Shown here one piece after another: positions 8,006 through 15,265 of a stretch of DNA of 64,000 bases (positions within the stretch are counted from its first letter, which is position 1; the number at the start of each line of letters is the position of its first letter). The position numbers and the translations under genes are program-made. A model generated the notes under the pieces. The model had not been told where the DNA came from. It saw only the letters and a program-made list of their open reading frames with translations, and made no database searches. The DNA is from Parapedobacter sp051400755 (lineage in GTDB: Bacteria > Bacteroidota > Bacteroidia > Sphingobacteriales > Sphingobacteriaceae). The stretch spans positions 1,116,001 to 1,180,000 of the forward strand of contig NZ_JBLFFL010000001.1 of assembly GCF_051400755.1 (NCBI RefSeq). Direction: 5' to 3'.

Positions 8006-8614
8006 ATGCTATTATATCCAATTATTCAGCGATACGCCTTATATGACGCCTGGCGATACAATAAGCTCAAGAGCGGCGTTACCATGGTTCTCTTCTTCTC
8101 GGCCCTGGGCCTGATCGCCCAGGAAAGCAAATTTGACAAGAAAGTGGTCGTAGACCAGTTGCCTGTGCCAAATGAGGATAAGCAACTCTTTTACCTGCAA
8201 CGCGACCCGGACGCAAACACGGTAATCTATCAATTGAATGTAACGGACGGTGTAGTGGATGCCGACGAGCCCGTAAACGTATATTGGATCCGGTATGCCG
8301 AAGGGGGGATACGCAAAGACCTTAATTTTGTGCAGCGGACGATGGCCTATGGCATCAGCCACAAGTCCCTCGGTAATGGGGATTTCGAATTGCGCCTGGC
8401 GGCGTATAAAAGCGTTCCTTTCAGGCTATCGTATTGCGAGAAAAGCAAAAAACACGTCGTATATGCCTCAATTAACAATCGTGAGGCCATCCTCGACCGC
8501 GTTTTTGTGCGCATCGTGGGCGGAAGCGTGTTCAGTCCGGATATCGCGTATTTCGAACTCACTGGCCGCGATGCCACGACGTTCGAACGGGTATCGCAAC
8601 AGATCAAACCATGA
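8006..8614 (+). CDS. DUF4833-like exported protein
   Basis: A 202-residue protein that I assign to the DUF4833 group by its pattern of LFYLQRDPDANTVIYQLN, VNVYWIRYAEGG, QRTMAYGI and LAAYKS. Function is unknown. A hydrophobic stretch ending GLIAQ (about residues 25-39) looks like a signal peptide; from the start at 8006 it has an unusually long N-region, and from the internal ATG at 8084 it would be a compact signal peptide. The AGGAGG site supports 8006. It overlaps the following methyltransferase gene by ATGA (8611-8614), so the two are co-translated and both appear exported. Confidence 0.7.
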   Translation: MLLYPIIQRYALYDAWRYNKLKSGVTMVLFFSALGLIAQESKFDKKVVVDQLPVPNEDKQLFYLQRDPDANTVIYQLNVTDGVVDADEPVNVYWIRYAEGGIRKDLNFVQRTMAYGISHKSLGNGDFELRLAAYKSVPFRLSYCEKSKKHVVYASINNREAILDRVFVRIVGGSVFSPDIAYFELTGRDATTFERVSQQIKP

Positions 8615-9300
8615 AACGAGTTGCCTGCTCATCGGTGATGTGCTGTATAACGCTCTTTGCCATGGCTCAAGACTACCAGCACCTGCGAACTGATATGGTC
8701 CGCCGCCAACTCGCGGCGCGCGGCATTACCCACCGCGCCACGCTGGATGCAATGGAAAAGGTAGAGCGGCATCTGTTCGTACCGCCCGAATACCGGAAGC
8801 AGGCCTATGACGATACGCCCCTGCCCATCGGGTATGAACAAACTATCTCACAGCCCTACATTGTAGCGTATATGACTCAGCTGCTTGACCCCAGGGCGGG
8901 CGACCGTATATTGGAGATCGGCACGGGTTCGGGCTACCAAGCGGCCATACTAGCTGAAATCGGCGCGCAGGTGTATACCATCGAAATTGTTGAAGAGCTG
9001 GGGGAGCAAGCCAAACAGCGAATGGGCCAATTGGACTATGACCAAGTAGCGGTCATCATTGGCGATGGCTACAAGGGGCTTCCGGAAGAAGCGCCATTCG
9101 ACGCCATCGTGGTCACGGCCGCGCCGGAAGAAATCCCGCCCCCGCTGATTGAGCAACTGAAAGAAGGCGGAAAGCTGGTTATCCCCGTGGGACCGCCCGG
9201 AGCGGTACAAACGCTGATGTTGGTCGAAAAAAAGCAAGGCGGAATCATCCGCAGGGAATTGTCGCCCGTTCAATTCGTGCCGTTTACACGGGATCAGTAG
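8611..9300 (+). CDS. pcm: Protein-L-isoaspartate O-methyltransferase, apparently exported
   Basis: A 229-residue PIMT-family enzyme, which repairs isoaspartyl residues in aged proteins using S-adenosylmethionine. Motifs present are LEIGTGSGYQAAIL (SAM binding), the PIMT signature PLPIGYEQTISQPYIVAYM, and FDAIVVTAAPEEIP. The first 20 residues (MKRVACSSVMCCITLFAMAQ) look like a signal peptide absent from the cytosolic enzyme, so it may act in the periplasm; how SAM would reach it there is unclear. The gene is coupled to the DUF4833 gene by a 4-base overlap and its 3' end overlaps convergent bshC by 7 bases. Confidence 0.88.
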   Translation: MKRVACSSVMCCITLFAMAQDYQHLRTDMVRRQLAARGITHRATLDAMEKVERHLFVPPEYRKQAYDDTPLPIGYEQTISQPYIVAYMTQLLDPRAGDRILEIGTGSGYQAAILAEIGAQVYTIEIVEELGEQAKQRMGQLDYDQVAVIIGDGYKGLPEEAPFDAIVVTAAPEEIPPPLIEQLKEGGKLVIPVGPPGAVQTLMLVEKKQGGIIRRELSPVQFVPFTRDQ

Positions 9301-10883
9301 ATGATCGTAAACTTAAACGCCAAGGGGTCGAAATGCTGCAGCAGCTCGGCAATCAATCCGTCCCCGTACTTGACGTAAAGCAAGCCGAAGTTTTCGGAGC
9401 GCTCCTGTAACGCCCCCCCGGGGAAGAGTTTTTCCTTGATGCGATCGATCTGGATCAAGGCATCCTCATGATTCCGTTTGTCGGCCTTGAGCAGCTTCTT
9501 TTCAAGGTTGTTGATGGCTTTCTTGAGCCGCGCTTTTACGGCATCGGTACTCGGCCCCAGACTGGGATCGATCTTGTGTGCGCGCAACCGCAGCTTGCTG
9601 AAGATGGCATTGAGTTCCATCCATTCGTCGTTGAGGTTGAGCCGGTGCTTGGTGTGCCTGCGCACGTACTCGCGCTTCAACTCCTCGGTGCCTTTGAAAA
9701 TGCTTCTGAACGTCAGATCAAGGCGCAGCACTTTCACGGCCATATTGTCGTCGGTCACCATTGCCGAATTGCGGGGCACCAATATCGGAAAATCGACGCC
9801 GTAATGCCGAAACATGGCGCCCAGTTGCAGCCAATAGACGATCTCCGCACCGCCGCCGATGTAGGCCAGATTGGGCAGCACCAGCTCTTGATACAGCGGA
9901 CGCATGACCACATTGGGGCTGAACCGCTCGGGATGATGCTGTATTTCGGTCTTCAACTCGCCTTCGGTAAAATAAAGGCCTTGATGGAGCACCTCATACC
10001 GCCCGTCATCGAGCTTGACGATCCGCTCACGGAAGGTATCGGTCAGGTAGAAGAAGTTGATCTCTCGGGCGTGCACTTGGGCCGAAAATCCGGCCGCTTC
10101 AAGGGCCGATGAGGTCTGCGAGATGGCCCTGTGGCTGTTTTCGGCAAAAATATCTTGCTCGATGAATGGCGCAAAACATCGCTTCAGCGCGGCATCATCG
10201 GCGTCCATGATCACCAGCCCATATTTGCCGAACAGGGCATTGACCAGGTAACGGGTAGCGGCCGCAAGATTGCCGTGCTGCAAATAAGCTCCGTCGATCA
10301 ATTTTGCCAATTTGGATGAGTTGTCCGATAGGCCCAGAAAGCTTTGGTACTGACGCACCGCATCAGCCATGCTATCGGTCTTCAGCCGCCCGGTAGCACC
10401 CTGGGCTGCGGTTTCCCACGTGATCTTCTTGCCGTGGAGCCGGGTATGGTTGATTTCAGCAAAATCATGGTCTTCGGTGGCCATCCAGTACACCGGTATG
10501 AACGTATACTCCGGAAAAGCGGCCTTAAGGTCCTGGGCGAGCCTGATGGTGCTGACGATCTTGAACACAAAATACAGCGGTCCGGTAAAAATATTGAGCT
10601 GGTGGCCGGTGGTGACGGTAAAGGTGTGCTCGTCTTGCAGGGCCTCGATATTGGCGGCGACTTCGGGGGTGCAATCCGAGCCGTCGGCATACTGGCGCCG
10701 CAGGCTTTGCACCAGCACCTGTCGGTCGGTCTTTCCGGCCTTTGCCTGCAACTGCCGGGCAAATCCTTCCAGATCAGGCCTGTTGCCCACAAAAGACGTC
10801 AGGGAAGGATCGTTGTCCAAATAAGCCAGCAGCGTCTTCGAAAAGCTGTTTGTATCTTTATAGTCTATATAGGTCGCCTTCAT
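9294..10883 (-). CDS. bshC: Bacillithiol biosynthesis cysteine-adding enzyme BshC
   Basis: A 529-residue protein of the BshC family, which adds cysteine to glucosaminyl-malate in the last step of bacillithiol synthesis. Recognisable features are the N-terminal DYKDTNSFSKTLLAYL, the Rossmann-like core with TVTTGHQLNIFTGPLYFVFK and FIPVYWMATEDHDFAEIN, and a C-terminal coiled coil (LKKAINNLEKKLLKADKRNHEDAL). Length is typical. It indicates bacillithiol as the low-molecular-weight thiol; bshA and bshB are not in the window. It stands alone between convergent pcm and rimO. A TATCTTTG box ends 7 bases before the ATG, suggesting a leaderless mRNA. Confidence 0.93.
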   Translation of the reverse strand: MKATYIDYKDTNSFSKTLLAYLDNDPSLTSFVGNRPDLEGFARQLQAKAGKTDRQVLVQSLRRQYADGSDCTPEVAANIEALQDEHTFTVTTGHQLNIFTGPLYFVFKIVSTIRLAQDLKAAFPEYTFIPVYWMATEDHDFAEINHTRLHGKKITWETAAQGATGRLKTDSMADAVRQYQSFLGLSDNSSKLAKLIDGAYLQHGNLAAATRYLVNALFGKYGLVIMDADDAALKRCFAPFIEQDIFAENSHRAISQTSSALEAAGFSAQVHAREINFFYLTDTFRERIVKLDDGRYEVLHQGLYFTEGELKTEIQHHPERFSPNVVMRPLYQELVLPNLAYIGGGAEIVYWLQLGAMFRHYGVDFPILVPRNSAMVTDDNMAVKVLRLDLTFRSIFKGTEELKREYVRRHTKHRLNLNDEWMELNAIFSKLRLRAHKIDPSLGPSTDAVKARLKKAINNLEKKLLKADKRNHEDALIQIDRIKEKLFPGGALQERSENFGLLYVKYGDGLIAELLQHFDPLAFKFTIIY

Positions 10884-10890
10884 GGAAAAG

Positions 10891-10898
10891 CAAAGATA
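10891..10898 (-). promoter_or_regulatory. -7 box (TATCTTTG) immediately before bshC
   Basis: Exact TAnnTTTG match on the minus strand, 7 bases from the bshC start codon, so transcription should begin at or just before the ATG. No clear TTG is seen at -33. Confidence 0.4.
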
Positions 10899-10931
10899 GC
10901 GCTTGCCTAGTAAAGCAGCGACTGATAACGA

Positions 10932-12266
10932 TTATTTGACAATCGATCCATACAGGTCGAAATCTTCCGCACGGTCTATGCGCACCTGTGCAAAGCGCCC
11001 GATGGTGAGGTAGTTGCCCGCGGTGGGAATGAGCACTTCATTGTCTACTTCCGGTGAGTCATACTCGGTACGCCCCACGAAATATTCGCCCTCAACTTTG
11101 TCTATCAAGACCTGGTAGGTGTGTCCTATTTTATCTTGGTTGATCTCATAGGAGATCCCCTGCTGGGTGTCCATGATCTGCTCCACGCGTGCAGCTTTTA
11201 CCGCTTCGGGCACATCATCCACTAAGCTGTGTGCGTGGGTCTTCTCCTCATGCGAATAGGTAAAGCACCCTAAGCGATCAAAACGGGTATCGGCCACCCA
11301 CTGTTGCAGCTCTTCGAAGTCCTGCTCAGTCTCACCGGGGTATCCGCAGATGAGGGTGGTACGCAGGGCAATGCCGGGTGTACGGTCGCGGATGGCATGG
11401 ACCAGGTCAATGGTCTTCTGCTTGGTGATGCCCCGGCGCATCGACCGGAGCATGCTGTCGCTGATGTGTTGCAGCGGCATATCAAGGTAGTTGCAGATGT
11501 TGCTGCGCTCATTCATCGCATCGAGGATGTCCATGGGAAATCCCGAGGGGTAGGCATACTGGAGCCGTATCCATTCAATGCCCTCCACATCCGAAAGCCT
11601 GCGCAGCAGGTCGGCCAGGTTGCGCTTGCCGTAGAGGTCCAGTCCGTAATAGGTAAGGTCCTGCGCGATGAGGATGAGCTCTTTGGTGCCGTTCTTGGCC
11701 AGGTGCCGGGCCTCGGTGACCAGGCTTTCCATCGGCTTGGACACATGTTTGCCCCGCATCAGGGGGATGGCGCAGAACGAACAGGGACGGTTGCAGCCTT
11801 CGGCGATCTTGAAATAGGCGAAGTGCGATGGCGTGGTGAGCATGCGCTCGCCCAGCAGCTCGCGCTTATAGTCTGCACCGATGGTACCCAGTAAGTCTTG
11901 CAGGTCGTTGGTGCCGAAGTAGGCGTCTACGTTGGGAATCTCGGCCTGGAGTTCGGGCTTGTACCGCTCGGAGAGACACCCCGTGACGATGACCTTGCCC
12001 ACCCGGCCCTCGTCTTTGAGGGCGCTGTATTGCAGGATAGTGTCGATGGACTCCTGCTTGGCGTTGTCAATAAAACCGCAGGTATTGATCACCACGATAT
12101 CATCCGTCCGCAGGTTATCGGCCTCATGCACCACTTCCATCCGGTTGCCTTTGAGCTGTCCCATCAGTACCTCGCTGTCGTGGATGTTTTTGGAACAACC
12201 CAGGGTGACCACGTTTACGCGCGGGCTATGTGTGATGGGTGCTTGTTTTACTGGTTTTGTTTTCAT
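10932..12266 (-). CDS. rimO: Ribosomal protein S12 methylthiotransferase RimO
   Basis: A radical-SAM enzyme that adds a methylthio group to an aspartate of ribosomal protein S12. From the ATG at 12266 (MKTKPVKQAP) it is 444 residues; an upstream start at 12299 would run into ftsY and adds no conserved sequence. The N-terminal UPF0004 domain has cluster cysteines in TLGCSKN, NTCGFID and TGCLSERY. The radical-SAM motif is CNRPCSFC, and a C-terminal TRAM domain follows. CSKN and the following IHDSEV favour RimO over MiaB. It lies 13 bases downstream of ftsY on the same strand, so the two are probably co-transcribed. Confidence 0.94.
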   Translation of the reverse strand: MKTKPVKQAPITHSPRVNVVTLGCSKNIHDSEVLMGQLKGNRMEVVHEADNLRTDDIVVINTCGFIDNAKQESIDTILQYSALKDEGRVGKVIVTGCLSERYKPELQAEIPNVDAYFGTNDLQDLLGTIGADYKRELLGERMLTTPSHFAYFKIAEGCNRPCSFCAIPLMRGKHVSKPMESLVTEARHLAKNGTKELILIAQDLTYYGLDLYGKRNLADLLRRLSDVEGIEWIRLQYAYPSGFPMDILDAMNERSNICNYLDMPLQHISDSMLRSMRRGITKQKTIDLVHAIRDRTPGIALRTTLICGYPGETEQDFEELQQWVADTRFDRLGCFTYSHEEKTHAHSLVDDVPEAVKAARVEQIMDTQQGISYEINQDKIGHTYQVLIDKVEGEYFVGRTEYDSPEVDNEVLIPTAGNYLTIGRFAQVRIDRAEDFDLYGSIVK

Positions 12267-12279
12267 CCTAATACCTTCA

Positions 12280-13242
12280 TCACTTAAACAGCGAATCAAC
12301 GAATTCCTTTTTGTTGAACAATTGGAGGTCGCCTATCTTCTCGCCCACACCGATGTATTTCACGGGGATCTTGAACTGGTCGGAAATGCCGATGACCACG
12401 CCGCCTTTGGCTGTGCCATCCAGCTTGGTAAGCGCCAGTGCGTTTACGTCGGTAGCCTGTGTAAACTGCCGGCACTGCTCGATGGCATTCTGCCCGGTAG
12501 AGGCATCCAGCACCAGGAGGATCTCATGGGGTGCCCCCGGCACCACCTTTTGCATGACCTGCTTGATCTTGGTGAGTTCGTTCATCAGGGCCACTTTGTT
12601 ATGCAGCCTTCCGGCGGTGTCGATGATGGCGACATCATCGCCGCTTGCCACGGCAGATTTTATCGTGTCGTAGGCCACGGAAGCCGGGTCAGAACCCATG
12701 GCCTGCGCCACTACCCGTACGCCTACGCGCTCGCCCCAACGTTGGATTTGGTCTACCGCTGCGGCGCGGAAGGTATCTGCCGCACCCAACACCACGCTAT
12801 TGCCGGCCTCCTTGAGCTGGTGGGCCAGCTTGCCGATGGTGGTGGTCTTGCCTACACCGTTGACGCCCACGACCATGATGACGTAGGGCTTGTGCTCGCC
12901 GTATTCGAAATGCTCAAAATCGGAACTGTTGTTTTCGGCCAGAAGCGCCTGGATCTCCTCCCGCAGAATCACATGGAGCTCCGACGTGTTGACGTATTTG
13001 TCCCGGGCTACCCGCGCTTCGATGCGTTCGATGATCTTGAGGGTGGTGCTGACACCCACGTCGGAGGTAACCAGCACCTCCTCCAAGTCGTCCAGCACCT
13101 CGTCGTCTACGGTAGATTTGCCCACCACGGCCTTGGTGATCTTGGAGAAAAATCCTTCTTTGGTTTTCTCCAGCCCCTTGTCAAGGGCTTCCTGTGCTTC
13201 GGGCGTCTCCTGCTTCTTCTTGAAAAAATCAAATAGTCCCAT
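12280..13242 (-). CDS. ftsY: Signal recognition particle receptor FtsY
   Basis: A 320-residue SRP-GTPase that docks ribosome-SRP complexes at the inner membrane. I start at 13242 (MGLFDFFKKKQ), the amphipathic N-terminus typical of this phylum; the longer frame would enter the terminator region. It has a short acidic A/N region, then NG domains with P-loop GVNGVGKTTTIGKLA, DTAGRLHN and the guanine-specifying TKLDGTAKGG. A terminator stands between it and the preceding DUF4295 gene, so ftsY-rimO is likely its own transcript. Confidence 0.95.
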   Translation of the reverse strand: MGLFDFFKKKQETPEAQEALDKGLEKTKEGFFSKITKAVVGKSTVDDEVLDDLEEVLVTSDVGVSTTLKIIERIEARVARDKYVNTSELHVILREEIQALLAENNSSDFEHFEYGEHKPYVIMVVGVNGVGKTTTIGKLAHQLKEAGNSVVLGAADTFRAAAVDQIQRWGERVGVRVVAQAMGSDPASVAYDTIKSAVASGDDVAIIDTAGRLHNKVALMNELTKIKQVMQKVVPGAPHEILLVLDASTGQNAIEQCRQFTQATDVNALALTKLDGTAKGGVVIGISDQFKIPVKYIGVGEKIGDLQLFNKKEFVDSLFK

Positions 13243-13270
13243 CGCTTGTATCGCTAATTGTGCGCATAAC

Positions 13271-13305
13271 AAAAAAGCCCTTCCGGTAGACCTCCGAAAC
13301 GGCTT
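13271..13305 (-). terminator. Intrinsic terminator after DUF4295
   Basis: On the minus strand AAGCCGTTTCGG pairs with CCGGAAGGGCTT (12 positions, one mismatch, one G-T pair), followed by TTTTTTG. It closes the rpmB-rpmG-DUF4295 transcript before ftsY. Confidence 0.7.
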
Positions 13306-13329
13306 CTTGAAATGCCATTGTTACCAAGA

Positions 13330-13515
13330 TTAATGCGCCACCGACTCTGTCACGGCTTCTTTGGCCGCTTCTACAGCGTCTTTAATATGGTCGTTATGTG
13401 CAATCAATTCCTTAAACGTGTACGCGCCGGTCTTCGGGGACCGAACAGCGGTGATGACCTTGGTATAATCCTTACCTTTGCCCGTTTTGAGTGATGCTAC
13501 TACTTTCTTTGCCAT
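13330..13515 (-). CDS. DUF4295 protein, Bacteroidota-specific small basic protein
   Basis: A 61-residue basic protein (MAKKVVASLKTGKGKDYTKV, then a core SPKTGAYTFKE) matching DUF4295. It always tends to follow rpmG in this phylum, and that is its position here. From memory, the cryo-EM structure of a Flavobacterium ribosome assigned a lineage-specific large-subunit protein (bL38) to this family; I am not fully certain of that link. Location between ribosomal genes and a terminator supports a ribosomal role. The C-terminal tail (EAAKEAVTESVAH) is longer than I recall for the family. Confidence 0.88.
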   Translation of the reverse strand: MAKKVVASLKTGKGKDYTKVITAVRSPKTGAYTFKELIAHNDHIKDAVEAAKEAVTESVAH

Positions 13516-13557
13516 GTCTTTTTATTGTTTATGCGAGCGATGGAAAGCACCCGCAGA

Positions 13558-13740
13558 TTATTTAATCTCCTTGTGAACGGTCACACGACGCAAGACAGGG
13601 TTGAACTTCTTCAGCTCCAACCGCTCGGTGGTGTTCTTCTTGTTTTTCGTGGTGATGTAGCGCGACATCCCAGGAAGACCGCTTTCTTTGTGCTCGGTAC
13701 ATTCCAAAATCACCTGTACCCTATTACCTTTTTTAGCCAT
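13558..13740 (-). CDS. rpmG: 50S ribosomal protein L33
   Basis: A 60-residue protein with the L33 pattern QVILECTEH, SRYITTKNKKNTTERLELKKFNP and terminal VHKEIK. The zinc-binding cysteine pairs of the other L33 type are absent (a single Cys in LECTEH), so this is the Cys-minus form. It lies between rpmB (48 bases upstream) and the DUF4295 gene (42 bases downstream) in the same transcript. Confidence 0.95.
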   Translation of the reverse strand: MAKKGNRVQVILECTEHKESGLPGMSRYITTKNKKNTTERLELKKFNPVLRRVTVHKEIK

Positions 13741-13788
13741 TGTTCTATGTTATTAAACCCGTCGAAAAGACGGATAGCAAATTCCTAA

Positions 13789-14022
13789 TTAGACGTACCC
13801 CTTTTTGATAAACTTGTTGACGACGGCTGTGATGCCGTTTTTGTTGATGGTCTTTATCGCCGAGGTGGATACTTTCAAGGTAATCCAACGGTTTTCTTCA
13901 GGAATGAAGAACCGCTTGGTCTGCAAGTTGGGGTAAAACTTACGCTTCGTCTTCGCATTCGAATTAGAAACGTTGTACCCGTTCATCGCCCCTTTTCCTG
14001 TTAAATCACAAACTCTTGACAT
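13789..14022 (-). CDS. rpmB: 50S ribosomal protein L28
   Basis: A 77-residue L28 with the typical start MSRVCDLTGKGAMNGYNVSN, the SNAKTKRKFYPNLQTKRF core and the C-terminal basic tail. First gene of the rpmB-rpmG-DUF4295 unit. A promoter-like pair lies 50-80 bases upstream. Confidence 0.96.
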   Translation of the reverse strand: MSRVCDLTGKGAMNGYNVSNSNAKTKRKFYPNLQTKRFFIPEENRWITLKVSTSAIKTINKNGITAVVNKFIKKGYV

Positions 14023-14071
14023 GATTGTATGCTGTTTTTATATTTTATAGTGCCTTTTCGCAAAGAGCTTG

Positions 14072-14102
14072 CAAATATCAGCATTTGTTTTCTATTATAC
14101 AA
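14072..14102 (-). promoter_or_regulatory. Probable rpmB promoter
   Basis: Minus strand TTG (14100-14102), a 20-base spacer and GATATTTG (14072-14079), seven of eight bases of the implied consensus. It gives a leader of roughly 45 bases. Confidence 0.45.
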
Positions 14103-14123
14103 TTTTTTTTTGAATTCAATAGT

Positions 14124-14135
14124 TTACTTAAGTAA
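14124..14135. promoter_or_regulatory. 12-bp perfect palindrome in the rpmB-rbfA divergent region
   Basis: TTACTTAAGTAA is a perfect palindrome midway between divergent rpmB and rbfA. It could be an operator acting on both, or chance in AT-rich DNA. No second copy is seen nearby. Confidence 0.25.
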
Positions 14136-14201
14136 GGTGGCTGGACATGGTGGAATGGAACCAAGGCATTGCCTGCGCATCAGCAGTATCAATAAAATTG
14201 C

Positions 14202-14209
14202 TACCTTTG
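14202..14209 (+). promoter_or_regulatory. Possible -7 box (TACCTTTG) for rbfA-aat
   Basis: Exact TAnnTTTG match 46 bases before the rbfA start. No convincing -33 TTG at 17-21 bases. Confidence 0.4.
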
Positions 14210-14255
14210 CACCGAGTATTGGTTTCTTCCTTATAGTTAAAAACGCACCTATACC

Positions 14256-14630
14256 ATGAGCAGCACAGAAAGCAAAAGGCAACAGCGGTTTGCCGGGGTT
14301 ATTCAGCAGGATTTGGGTGAGCTCTTCCAACGGGAAGGCAGCACATGGGCTCCAGGGGCCTTTATTACCGTCACCCGTGTGCGGGTGACACCCGACTTGG
14401 CGATTGCACGGGTATACCTCAGTTTCCTCGACATTAAAAAGGCCAAAGAGAATTTGGCCGCCATCAAGGCGCATGCCGGTGAGATCCGGTACAAACTGGG
14501 CGCGCGCATCAAACACCAGGCGCGGATCGTTCCACAGCTGGAGTTTTTCCTCGATGACACCAACGAATACGTGGAACACATGGATAAACTCTTTGACGAA
14601 ATCAGCAAAGAGCCACGGCAACCGGAATAG
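14256..14630 (+). CDS. rbfA: 30S ribosome-binding factor RbfA
   Basis: A 124-residue KH-fold protein that helps mature the 16S rRNA 5' end in the 30S subunit. Seen: N-terminal RQQRFAGVIQQDLGELFQ, the VTRVRVTPDLAIARVYLSF strand-helix, and HQARIVPQLEFFLDDTNEY, which is diagnostic. Five bases separate it from aat, so the two form an operon linking ribosome assembly and protein turnover. Confidence 0.94.
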   Translation: MSSTESKRQQRFAGVIQQDLGELFQREGSTWAPGAFITVTRVRVTPDLAIARVYLSFLDIKKAKENLAAIKAHAGEIRYKLGARIKHQARIVPQLEFFLDDTNEYVEHMDKLFDEISKEPRQPE

Positions 14631-14635
14631 ACCGG

Positions 14636-15265
14636 ATGATTTTTCAGCTGGATACCCACGACATTCGTTTTCCTGAACCGGCCTTGGCCGAACCGGATGG
14701 ACTGTTGGCCATTGGCGGCGACCTGCGCGCCGAGCGGCTCATGGAAGCCTACCGGCAAGGTATTTTCCCCTGGTACAGCGACGACACGCCCATCCTATGG
14801 TACTCGCCCCACGAGCGGTTTGTGCTCTTCCCTGAGGAGCTCAACATCAGCAAAAGCATGGGGCAGGTACTGCGCTCGGGCCGCTTCAAGGTGACGCATG
14901 ACCGCGCGTTCGCGCAGGTGATTGCCGCCTGTGCCGTCCAGCCCCGCGCCGGACAAGGCGGCACCTGGATCACGCCCGATATGCAGCAGGCTTACATCAA
15001 CCTCCATGAATCGCTTCATGCGCATTCCATTGAAGCGTGGCTCAACGGCCAGCTGGTCGGTGGACTTTACGGTGTCGCCGTAGGGCGGGTGTTCTGCGGC
15101 GAAAGCATGTTCAGCCGGGCAAGCAACGCCTCCAAAGTGGCATTGGCTTCACTTTGCCAGTCAGGCACATATAAGCTGATCGACTGCCAGGTGTATACGG
15201 ATCATCTTGCTTCCATGGGGGCCAGAATAATCTCCCGTGCGGAGTATATGCAATTCCTCAACTAG
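14636..15265 (+). CDS. aat: Leucyl/phenylalanyl-tRNA-protein transferase
   Basis: A 209-residue enzyme that transfers Leu or Phe from tRNA to N-terminal Arg or Lys of proteins, marking them for ClpS/ClpAP (N-end rule). Conserved FPEPALAEPDGLLAIGGDL, YRQGIFPWYSD, WYSPHERFVLF and VGGLYGVAVGRVFCGESMFSR are present. It is slightly shorter than the E. coli protein. The 3' end overlaps the convergent hydroxy-acid oxidase gene by 8 bases. Confidence 0.94.
   Translation: MIFQLDTHDIRFPEPALAEPDGLLAIGGDLRAERLMEAYRQGIFPWYSDDTPILWYSPHERFVLFPEELNISKSMGQVLRSGRFKVTHDRAFAQVIAACAVQPRAGQGGTWITPDMQQAYINLHESLHAHSIEAWLNGQLVGGLYGVAVGRVFCGESMFSRASNASKVALASLCQSGTYKLIDCQVYTDHLASMGARIISRAEYMQFLN

Noticed and set aside
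7711..8046. 111-residue plus-strand frame before DUF4833
   Set aside because: It runs into the DUF4833 start, contains the promoter and Shine-Dalgarno site, and has no recognisable features.
9468..10112. Open frames opposite bshC (also 10344-10910)
   Set aside because: Shadow frames of a GC-rich gene; bshC is well supported on the minus strand.
11932..13236. 434-residue open frame on the plus strand opposite rimO and ftsY
   Set aside because: It is fully antisense to two strongly conserved genes, crosses both of them and the gap between, and has no recognisable domain.
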